Source of the DNA: Levilactobacillus wangkuiensis
GTDB lineage: Bacteria; Bacillota; Bacilli; Lactobacillales; Lactobacillaceae
DNA length: 39,000 bases
Assembly (NCBI RefSeq): GCF_016861605.1
Contig: NZ_BOLM01000024.1
Location: forward strand, 1 to 39,000
Reading direction: 5' to 3'
Shown: in pieces, positions 1 to 6,672 of the stretch
Numbering within the stretch: the first letter of the stretch is position 1
Layout of the letters: each line of letters begins with the position of its first letter
Made by a program: the position numbers and the translations under genes
Notes under the pieces: model-generated
What the model saw: the letters and a program-made list of their open reading frames with translations, nothing else
What the model was told of the DNA's origin: nothing
Databases searched by the model: none

Positions 1-76
1 CACAGGTCTTCAAGAACATGCATCCGGTTATGCTTACGCCTTACTGTCCTGTGTTGCACTTGATTTGACAATTGGG
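1..76 (+). mobile_element. Possible end of an insertion sequence (IS30-like) at the window edge
   Basis: Homology of the XrtG-associated glycosyltransferase stops abruptly at about position 77, and the sequence to its left does not continue that protein in any frame. On the plus strand the last residues of one frame read PVLHLI followed by a stop at 64-66, close to the C-termini I recall for some IS30-family transposases, and the following bases could be the terminal inverted repeat. The assignment is from memory of such ends and the rest of the element lies outside the window. It could instead be another kind of rearrangement junction. Confidence 0.3.
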
Positions 77-664
77 GTATTCATTTTTGGCCAGTATCTT
101 GTGCCAGAGGCCCTTGACGCCCTGCACCATTTGCCACTTGGGTAAGATAGCCCCCGTCATGGCCGCAATACTGGGATCATTTTCAAATTTTAACACCATA
201 TTCTTAACGGCATCTTTTTCTAGCAGCCCGTCACTATCAATGTTAATGACGTAGATGCCAATGCTTTCATAAATCGCTGTGTTTAACGCCCGCGCCTTGC
301 CTTTATCCGTATTGACGTACCGTAAAATCAGTTCAGGAAAGGTGTTTTGGGCCTTGGCATAGGCGCCAAAGCTATCATCCGTACTCTGATTGTTGGCCAA
401 AACAACCTGCATGGCGTTCTTGGGGTACGACTGATTGTTAATGGATCGAATACACTCAAATAAAGTGTCCTCGGAATTGTAGACTGGCACAATGATGGTG
501 ACCCACGGCCATTTTCCTGGTGGCACTAGTTTGGGCTGGTGGAGATGCAGGTGCATTAATTTAATTGTCGAAACAATTGCTGGAATAATTTCCACAATAA
601 TTGGAATTAACGCCCACGTAATCCAGAATCCCATTCTGGTCAGTGCTAGATTGATCCAGTACAT
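41..664 (-). pseudogene. XrtG-associated family 2 glycosyltransferase, truncated C-terminally
   Basis: This is the N-terminal half of a membrane-associated GT2 enzyme. A hydrophobic N-terminal segment (residues about 1-35) is followed by the GT-A start motif VTIIVPVYN (about 55-63) and the metal-binding motif NIDSDG (about 145-150). The product then runs through the GAILPKW region and diverges after AKNEY, ending in a short foreign tail. Companion glycosyltransferases of exosortase XrtG are about 440 residues as I recall, so roughly half, including the acceptor-side and later membrane parts, is missing. The start is ATG at 664, overlapping the xrtG stop as TGATG, which implies translational coupling; a GTG lies one codon upstream. 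A functional product is unlikely unless the rest of the gene lies beyond an insertion. Confidence 0.72.
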
Positions 665-1263
665 CACAGCTTATCATGCCTCCAATCAACAAAGTCTCGA
701 TACAGCCCCTGGGCCAACTGAGAATAGGTAAACACGTTGTAGTACAGGACAATAATCAGGACGTAAAAGATGAGCCGGCCGAGAATCGAGTGGGCCAGGA
801 AGAACGTCTCACCACCCCCGAAATGAACGAAAGTAATCACCACACTTAAGCGCAAGACGTTGATGAGGAAGATGTAGATCAGGCCAAACAGTGAGTAGAA
901 CACCTTTTCCTTCCGTTTGTACATCGGAAAGAACGCCACCAACGCAATGAAGGCACAGGTCTCAATAATCCCTGAACATTCATAATCGATTGACATGATG
1001 ACCGAGTTGCCCGCATTTGAGATGTAAACCAGACCCATCTTATACATAATCGTGCACCAATTGGTTACGTCGTTAAACAGTGCAACGCCGTGAATCACCG
1101 CATGGGTAAAGAACCAGACCCAGTATGGTCGGCTAATAGATGTCAGGATAAAGAAGAGTCCGGCACTCCCCGCAATAAAGTAGAAGGCGGATAGCCGAGC
1201 TCGTTTTAACACCGATAGTACGTATAGCCACACCACGATTCCTAGTAGAATACTTACTCTCAT
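664..1263 (-). CDS. xrtG: Exosortase family protein XrtG
   Basis: A multi-pass membrane protein of about 199 residues that matches the exosortase/archaeosortase fold. The conserved catalytic triad is visible: Cys96 in YECSGIIE, Arg138 in NVLRLS and His158 in LAHSILGR. Exosortases are thought to cleave C-terminal tripartite sorting signals and transfer the protein to another molecule; XrtG is the Gram-positive form whose substrates carry Firmicu-CTERM signals. The likely substrate is the gene immediately upstream, 46 bases away, and the downstream gene is the companion glycosyltransferase, so the three form an operon. AGGA precedes either a TTG (1266) or the ATG (1263); ATG is preferred. The protein looks intact although its glycosyltransferase partner is broken. 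Confidence 0.85.
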   Translation of the reverse strand: MRVSILLGIVVWLYVLSVLKRARLSAFYFIAGSAGLFFILTSISRPYWVWFFTHAVIHGVALFNDVTNWCTIMYKMGLVYISNAGNSVIMSIDYECSGIIETCAFIALVAFFPMYKRKEKVFYSLFGLIYIFLINVLRLSVVITFVHFGGGETFFLAHSILGRLIFYVLIIVLYYNVFTYSQLAQGLYRDFVDWRHDKL

Positions 1264-1309
1264 CAATACCAGTCCTATTAGTTAACTTATCAAACGGTTG
1301 CTGCGCTGC

Positions 1310-2533
1310 TTACTTACCGGCAGCATCGTTTTGGCGCCGCTTCAGCTTACCCGACTTTCTGAGTCGCCAGTAACCAAAACCAGCGATGAGCACCCCGATA
1401 CCGGCAATGACGTAAGGACCGGTCGACCCACCGGCAACGGTTACTTTTTTGTCCCCGATGTTAGGGTTATACATGGTGATGGTCTGCCCCGTCATGCTGG
1501 AGAGCTTTAACTTGCTGACGTCAATCTGGAACTCAGCAATATTGTGTCCCTCACTGTCACTGGAAACGTAACCGTCCCCGACCGTCCCATAGGAGCTATC
1601 CGAGGTATCTTCATTATAGTTACCTGCCCGAAAAGTAACCTTAGTAGCACTCCCATGGCTAACCGGATTATATGGTATGTCCTTCGAGAAAACAAAAATT
1701 TTCTTACCATTGAAATCAAAGTTATAGTCCCCATAGCCAGGAACCATCCCATACTTCATCTTGACATAGACGTAGACCTTATCACCATCAGTCACCATGG
1801 CCGTATAGCCGTTGTAACCCTCAGTCAACGTGACGTTCTTCCAGTCCGCAAACTTACCATCAATCTTAATGTTGAGGTTATCATTATCATTGTTCGCATC
1901 GTTGTCGGTGGTTGTGGTGGCCTTGGAACTACTGTCAGCCTTACCATTGATGACACCTGAAGTCGCCGTAGCGGTACTGTCCGTGTCATTCTCAATAGCA
2001 TCGACCTTCGTTGTGGCCGCATCGCTACCAATATTAGAATTGGTGATACCCACTTCATCGCCGTCAGCACTCTTCGACAAGCCAAACTTGGTCAAATCAA
2101 GTCTAAACTCGGCGATGTTATGACTCCCATCATTGGACGCATAGCCCGTCCCAACATTACCGTATTGGTGACCATCGTAATCACTGCCACCCGTTAACGT
2201 GAAGTTTTTCACGTCACCTTTATTTACATTGCCAATATCATCAAACCACGCGTGATACGTCTTCCCACCAATCGTGATGATGTAATCACCATGACCAGGG
2301 ACCTGTGAATATTTCATTTTCACGTAAACATTGACGTATTTGCCGCTACTGACCAACGCCATATAACCGTTATTGTTCTCAGTCAAATGGACATTGTCCC
2401 AATCCGAAAACTTCCCATCAATCGTGATGTTATCACTCGCCTGTGCCGTCACCGTTGCCGGTTCAGCAGTGACGACTGCGCCAGCTAGTCCTAGCGCAAC
2501 GACCCCAGCCATCATTAACTTCCACAACTTCAT
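1310..2533 (-). CDS. Firmicu-CTERM sorting-domain surface protein with duplicated domain
   Basis: A secreted protein of 407 residues. An N-terminal signal peptide (1-31, ending near VTAQA) is followed by two related domains, about 33-180 and 205-365. Each opens with an IDGKFxDW motif, contains VPGxGDY, and later GHNIAEF or SHNIAEF before a short DLTKF/DVSKL segment. A Ser/Thr/Asp-rich linker separates them. The C-terminus is a tripartite signal: TGPY, one hydrophobic helix (about 374-390) and a basic tail, as in Firmicu-CTERM substrates of XrtG, encoded next door. The DGxxxDW opening recalls carbohydrate-binding or DOMON-like beta domains, but that is only a resemblance. The start chosen is the ATG at 2533 with GGGAGGAG upstream, rather than a longer in-frame start at 2593. 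Confidence 0.83.
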   Translation of the reverse strand: MKLWKLMMAGVVALGLAGAVVTAEPATVTAQASDNITIDGKFSDWDNVHLTENNNGYMALVSSGKYVNVYVKMKYSQVPGHGDYIITIGGKTYHAWFDDIGNVNKGDVKNFTLTGGSDYDGHQYGNVGTGYASNDGSHNIAEFRLDLTKFGLSKSADGDEVGITNSNIGSDAATTKVDAIENDTDSTATATSGVINGKADSSSKATTTTDNDANNDNDNLNIKIDGKFADWKNVTLTEGYNGYTAMVTDGDKVYVYVKMKYGMVPGYGDYNFDFNGKKIFVFSKDIPYNPVSHGSATKVTFRAGNYNEDTSDSSYGTVGDGYVSSDSEGHNIAEFQIDVSKLKLSSMTGQTITMYNPNIGDKKVTVAGGSTGPYVIAGIGVLIAGFGYWRLRKSGKLKRRQNDAAGK

Positions 2534-2616
2534 GAGGTAAACTCCTCCCTCTAAGAACAAATTGTCACCCGCCCAATTGGTCGATGACATCATTTAAATT
2601 TACAACTTAACTTACT

Positions 2617-2648
2617 ATTATACGGTTAGTCTATGCCACCACAGTCAA
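2617..2648 (-). promoter_or_regulatory. Putative promoter for the Firmicu-CTERM/xrtG operon
   Basis: On the minus strand a perfect TATAAT (2622-2617) lies 20 bases downstream of TTGACT (2648-2643). The spacer is longer than the usual 17, so the true -35 may be offset. It is about 85 bases ahead of the chosen start codon. Confidence 0.35.
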
Positions 2649-2877
2649 TTAAGCAAGACAACATTTTTCACGCAAATATGCTTTCTTGACCGCGCTTTTC
2701 ACCTGAAACCGAGCCGGCCTGAAAGCACGCCATTACGGGAATTGATTAACGCCTGCAAGTATTTGTTGACACTAATAATAACCCATTGGCAATCACCCCC
2801 ATTGTACTAGGTTTTGGACCAAGTAGCGACCAAATAATCTTTAAGAATTGCGAGGGACCACGAATTTCTCTGATGTG
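2649..2877. other. Intergenic region without visible gene
   Basis: Between the XrtG operon promoter and the terminator of the NERD gene I see no ORF with a ribosome binding site. One TTGACA (about 2765, plus strand) lacks a -10 at normal spacing. Confidence 0.4.
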
Positions 2878-2910
2878 AAAAGGTCAGCCCATTAAATGAG
2901 CTGACCTTTT
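2878..2910 (-). terminator. Intrinsic terminator after the NERD gene
   Basis: Perfect 11-bp stem AAAAGGTCAGC/GCTGACCTTTT around an 11-base loop, with T-runs on both sides so it can act in both directions. It lies 36 bases beyond the stop of the NERD-domain gene. Confidence 0.85.
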
Positions 2911-2945
2911 CAACGTTTAATCATTTTATGTTTGAAAATTCTCGT

Positions 2946-3674
2946 TTAATCCAACACCACGGTCTCATGAATCAGCCGCGCAATCGCGTTGACCTGCTCG
3001 TCCGTGAGGCCCAACCAATCGGGCAGCTTTTCGTGGACTTCGCTGTAGAAGCTCCGAAACAGGGCTGGCTTGGAGAAGCCCTCACCCCACTTGTTAAAGT
3101 CATCGTCGTACGGTTGGTCCAAGACGTTGTGCAGATCGATGACCTTGTTATCGGGGTCCTCACTCACGTAATTATAGAAAACAAATTCGTGGATGTAGGG
3201 TTTAATCCCCAATTGATTGAGTTTATTTTGAATCAGTCGGTTCAGGCTCAGGCCAGAGAGCACCACCTGGTTAATGGGGTTCTCGTCCCCCGCATAAACC
3301 TGGATATTATCAGGATTCTTGATGCACATGGTAAAGCTCTCGGTGCCCTGCTGCATGACTTCCTTGGGCAGCAACCGCTTCACCAAATACAGACCATCCA
3401 TCGACCCATCTTTACCGACGCCAATCATTCGTAGTAGGTCAGCGAGCTTGATGTTGTGGTACACGGCCCCGGTCCAATATTTTGTCTCCAGCATGAAAAT
3501 ACCCTTACGGCAAACCACTAAGTGATCCACTTGCCGATTGGGAAAACGATTGTCGTCCGAATCAATGTAGAGGTTGGCAAAAATATGAAATTTGTCCTCC
3601 GGGAATCGTTTATCAAGCTGGCGTAACATTTTATAGGTGCGGTATTCACCGCGATTAGTATAGTTTTCTGACAT
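2946..3674 (-). CDS. NERD domain-containing protein
   Basis: A soluble protein of 242 residues with no signal peptide or membrane helix. Near the N-terminus it has the nuclease-related (NERD) signature: an Asp in RQVDHLVVCRKGIFMLETKYWTG (about residues 48-70), with the D...E-x-K arrangement typical of the PD-(D/E)xK-like fold. NERD proteins are predicted DNA-processing enzymes, but the biochemical role of most is unknown. The C-terminal part (about 150-242) is not recognisable. The ATG at 3674 follows GGGGGGAAG and is preferred to the upstream in-frame starts at 3707 and 3689. It is a single-gene unit ending at a strong terminator. Confidence 0.78.
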   Translation of the reverse strand: MSENYTNRGEYRTYKMLRQLDKRFPEDKFHIFANLYIDSDDNRFPNRQVDHLVVCRKGIFMLETKYWTGAVYHNIKLADLLRMIGVGKDGSMDGLYLVKRLLPKEVMQQGTESFTMCIKNPDNIQVYAGDENPINQVVLSGLSLNRLIQNKLNQLGIKPYIHEFVFYNYVSEDPDNKVIDLHNVLDQPYDDDFNKWGEGFSKPALFRSFYSEVHEKLPDWLGLTDEQVNAIARLIHETVVLD

Positions 3675-3804
3675 TTTACTTCCCCCCATGAAACCAGTAT
3701 AGGCCAAAATAGCTGACTCACCTAGTGAAGCCGGTTGGACCTTTTAGCCGCGCGTGATCAGCTCCCATGTAAGCAGGCTGACCACCGGATTGGCTAGTCG
3801 GTCG

Positions 3805-3999
3805 TTAAGACGGTGACCCGTCAAACCGGCGGAGTTCATCTAGCATGGCCGTGCGGCGCGGATAGGTCTGACGCCAGGTCTCGATTAAGTCCGTCGCGGT
3901 TGAGAGACCACCACGATAGGCGACCATCTGGTTTAGGACGACCAGACCCGCACTAAAAAACGGCTCAATCCCATTGTACCAGGACTGAACCGCAGACAC
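3805..3999 (-). CDS. Small ORF downstream of the VOC gene, unknown
   Basis: A 64-residue ORF starting with GTG six bases after the stop of the VOC/PhnB-like gene, so co-transcription is likely. The peptide contains SWYNGIEPFF and WRQTYPRRTAML and looks like genuine protein, possibly the 3' remnant of a longer gene. Only a weak AGAAG precedes the GTG. I do not recognise a family. It may be a real small gene, a gene fragment, or chance. Confidence 0.35.
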   Translation of the reverse strand: MSAVQSWYNGIEPFFSAGLVVLNQMVAYRGGLSTATDLIETWRQTYPRRTAMLDELRRFDGSPS

Positions 4000-4004
4000 A
4001 TCTT

Positions 4005-4469
4005 CTATTTAGCAGCCTCGAGCACCGCAATCTCAATCTTCTTCATCTGCATCAATGCCTGCACCTGCGCTGGCGTCTGGGTCAGCTCGCCAATGTTTGC
4101 CGGAACGATTTGCCAGGAGACACCGAAACGGTCCTTAACCCAGCCGCACTGCTCGGCTTCGGGCACGTGGGACAGCTTTTGCCAGTAATAATCAATTTCA
4201 GCCTGGTCAGCGCATTCAATCGTAAATGAAATGGCCTCGTTGATACGAAAGCTCGGCCCGCCATCGAGCGCCAAAAACTTTTGCCCGTTTAAATGAAAGG
4301 ACGCGTTCAAGATTTTTCCCTGCATATCGGTGAAATGTGAATCGAGGTCAGCATCAGGATAGTAAGTCACGTCGTCCAGCGTCGAATTGGGAAAGACACT
4401 GAGGTAGTAATGTACAGCCTCGTCACAGTTGTTGTCGGCGAACCACAGACTTGGAACGATTTGCTTCAT
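4005..4469 (-). CDS. VOC family protein, PhnB-like
   Basis: A 154-residue protein of the glyoxalase/VOC superfamily, PhnB-like subgroup (often named 3-demethylubiquinone 3-methyltransferase-like). It begins MKQIVPSLWFADNNCDEAVHYYLSVF in outline, with the usual LNGQKFLALDGGP strand and the C-terminal hallmark CGWVKDRFGVSWQIVP (about 116-131). Members adopt a beta-alpha-beta-beta-beta fold; most have no proven substrate. The ATG at 4469 is well set by an AGGAGGG ribosome binding site. The gene is followed at once by a small ORF. Confidence 0.85.
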   Translation of the reverse strand: MKQIVPSLWFADNNCDEAVHYYLSVFPNSTLDDVTYYPDADLDSHFTDMQGKILNASFHLNGQKFLALDGGPSFRINEAISFTIECADQAEIDYYWQKLSHVPEAEQCGWVKDRFGVSWQIVPANIGELTQTPAQVQALMQMKKIEIAVLEAAK

Positions 4470-4563
4470 AGGAAACCCTCCTGGAAAGCTTATTTTTCGT
4501 TAAGCGTACTGGATTTTGGGGACGATTTCAAGTGAATTGAACTGACCGTTCCGATTAGACCTA

Positions 4564-6393
4564 TTAATCAAGACCGTTAGTGATTTGCTCTAAATCAAGC
4601 TTCAAGAAATTGATAACATCTACCATATGAAATACCTTGTACCCCATACTATGCAATTCTCGTACCCGTGCAGGTGTCGCCCCATTTGTCAAAATAACTG
4701 ACTCAGCCGACTTAGCCAGTGACTTATAAATTCTCGCGCTTGCTTTTTCTTGAATCTCATCTTTTAGTCTATCAATTAAAGCCGCAGTATTTCCAGAACC
4801 TGTTTTAAAATATAGTGGCTCTTCTAAGACCAGAGAATACGTAGGCACTACTGTCTTTCTCAATGAGTCAACATCAATGTCATCATATGCTTCAGCCGAT
4901 TCAATCAATCCATAATGTTCTTCAACAATATTTCCAACTATACGAGGCTTCTCTAAATAATTAAACTTACGCGCACCATAGGAAGTCGTCTCAGCTGATG
5001 TACTTAACCCACCTGCATATCCCATTGGTACTTGAATATTGGTCAGAACATTACCTGCGCTTAAATCTACTTTCATAGTCCTTTCCTTTAAGGCAACTGC
5101 TGCTTCTTTTGTTAAATTTTGCCCGACATAACGAAAATCAGAAGGGAACTTCTCTTTTACTCGTAAAAACAGATCATTTTTATTACTTGAGAGCTTCCCC
5201 CCATACCCTATACCTACATAAAAAACTTCATTTGTTTTTTTAATATACCATTCATAGACATTAAACGCGCCTTGCCCCCCTTTAACCTCCGAAGTGTTGG
5301 CCTCAGAATCTAACATCTCTACTGGTACCGCACGCCCCAAAATCCCATCACTAATATTTCCTTCTGCATCAATTACTAACAAAAGCTTTTTCAACGAACG
5401 ACCTTCACCATTTAATAGCATATGTACAAGCTGACCCGCTTGAACATCATCATCAGCAGCACCTGGAACTAATAACAAAGGTAACGCACTTTTTACGGAT
5501 AGATTCCTATCGATTTCATCTTTGACTACCCGCATCATTTGGCAAAAATGTGCTACTTGCTGCATACTATCTGTAATTTTTTCAAGGGTATCACTGGATA
5601 CATTTTCGTTCTTGAAATAGACAATCACAGAGTCGTCCCAAATAAAATAGTTGATCTTCTCCATAAACAGATGTGCTTCATCTTCTAACGTACTGAAAGT
5701 CGATTTCGTATTAGGATGCAAAAGCTCAAAAATTTCTCCATCAACTAATTGGCCATCATCATTTAGTTTTAACAAGGCGGCATTTAGTGTGGATTCTTCA
5801 TTTGCCTTGATCATTTTGGATACTTCACCTAAATCTTCAGGTTTACTAACTACTGGCAACAAGTACAAATCAGTACTCGACACTTCAAGATACTCTTTCA
5901 TTCCTTTAAAATTATTTTTCAAATAATCGCATGTCTTCAAAGAATATTCCTTATCTTCTCGAACCAAGAGCTTATACTTTTGCCAATCTGATTTTTCACC
6001 AAAAACAACAATTATCGCATTCAGCGACTCCTCATAAAAAAAGCGAAAGTGAAAATCAATTTGAAACTGATTGGGATCAAAATGACTCGGAATCTCTTTA
6101 AATTCTTTTTTTGTTTTCTGCTTTGCTACGCTTTCTTGGGTTAACTCTTTATAATGTTTATTGGCTTTTTCCTGAGCTTGCCTCTCCCGTTCTCGATTCA
6201 GCCTTTCATTTCGATTTTTAATTCTTTCCGCTGCGATTTGTTCTCTCTTAATTTGTTCTTGATGTAGTTGCTTTTCCTTTTCTTGTCGGAAAAGTTCCTT
6301 TCTTTTCTCTACCCTTTCTCTCTCCTTCTCCTTGTTAGCAGATATACACCAGGCCGTGATACCAATAATAACAACTAATACAAATATTCCCAC
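4564..6393 (-). CDS. Membrane-anchored coiled-coil protein with GIY-YIG-like domain
   Basis: A 609-residue protein starting at GTG (6393), preceded by GGAGTGGAG. Residues 3-18 form one hydrophobic segment, followed by a long highly charged Glu/Lys/Arg-rich coiled coil (about 20-100) and an unrecognised domain (about 101-370). Residues 378-460 match the GIY-YIG nuclease pattern: VYEWY (379-383, GIY position), YVGIG (392-396, YIG position), Arg411 or Arg421, LTKEAAVALKER with a candidate catalytic Glu437, and GNVLTN followed by PMGY, as in phage-type GIY-YIG enzymes. A further unknown domain (460-609) ends the protein. Base composition is clearly more AT-rich than its neighbours, suggesting transfer. 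The nuclease activity is inferred; the GIY position is degenerate, so it may be a non-catalytic relative. Confidence 0.62.
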   Translation of the reverse strand: MGIFVLVVIIGITAWCISANKEKERERVEKRKELFRQEKEKQLHQEQIKREQIAAERIKNRNERLNRERERQAQEKANKHYKELTQESVAKQKTKKEFKEIPSHFDPNQFQIDFHFRFFYEESLNAIIVVFGEKSDWQKYKLLVREDKEYSLKTCDYLKNNFKGMKEYLEVSSTDLYLLPVVSKPEDLGEVSKMIKANEESTLNAALLKLNDDGQLVDGEIFELLHPNTKSTFSTLEDEAHLFMEKINYFIWDDSVIVYFKNENVSSDTLEKITDSMQQVAHFCQMMRVVKDEIDRNLSVKSALPLLLVPGAADDDVQAGQLVHMLLNGEGRSLKKLLLVIDAEGNISDGILGRAVPVEMLDSEANTSEVKGGQGAFNVYEWYIKKTNEVFYVGIGYGGKLSSNKNDLFLRVKEKFPSDFRYVGQNLTKEAAVALKERTMKVDLSAGNVLTNIQVPMGYAGGLSTSAETTSYGARKFNYLEKPRIVGNIVEEHYGLIESAEAYDDIDVDSLRKTVVPTYSLVLEEPLYFKTGSGNTAALIDRLKDEIQEKASARIYKSLAKSAESVILTNGATPARVRELHSMGYKVFHMVDVINFLKLDLEQITNGLD

Positions 6394-6580
6394 TTACTCC
6401 ACTCCTAAACCTAATTTGACGTAAATCAGAAAGACTATTTGTTTGCCCACTTCTTCAGGCTTTCCCCAAATCGAACCGATTTGTAGTCAGTAAACTAAGT
6501 ATATCAAATGTTGTGTTTATAGTAATCCCCTTTAAGTAAAAAGTGAAATTTCATTGATTATAAACTATGAGTAGAAACTA
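6394..6580. other. Intergenic, AT-rich
   Basis: An AT-rich gap between the GIY-YIG-like gene and the adhesin terminator. It presumably carries the promoter of the former (minus strand), but no clear -35/-10 pair stands out. Confidence 0.4.
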
Positions 6581-6617
6581 AAAATCGACCGAACCACTAC
6601 CGGTCTAGTCGATTTTT
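6581..6617 (-). terminator. Intrinsic terminator after the 1761-residue adhesin
   Basis: Stem AAAATCGAC/GTCGATTTT around a GC-rich loop, with T-runs on both sides, about 55 bases beyond the adhesin stop on the minus strand. Confidence 0.8.
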
Positions 6618-6672
6618 GCAATTTACTATTATTGAGTTAAAACTAATTACCATTAAAACAATGTTCCATCTA

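Noticed and set aside
2534..2593. Longer N-terminus of the Firmicu-CTERM protein
   Set aside because: The extra 20 residues lie in the 5' leader; the GGGAGGAG site and the signal peptide point to the ATG at 2533.
2765..2795. TTGACA considered as a plus-strand promoter
   Set aside because: No -10 element at 15-19 bases and no plus-strand gene downstream.
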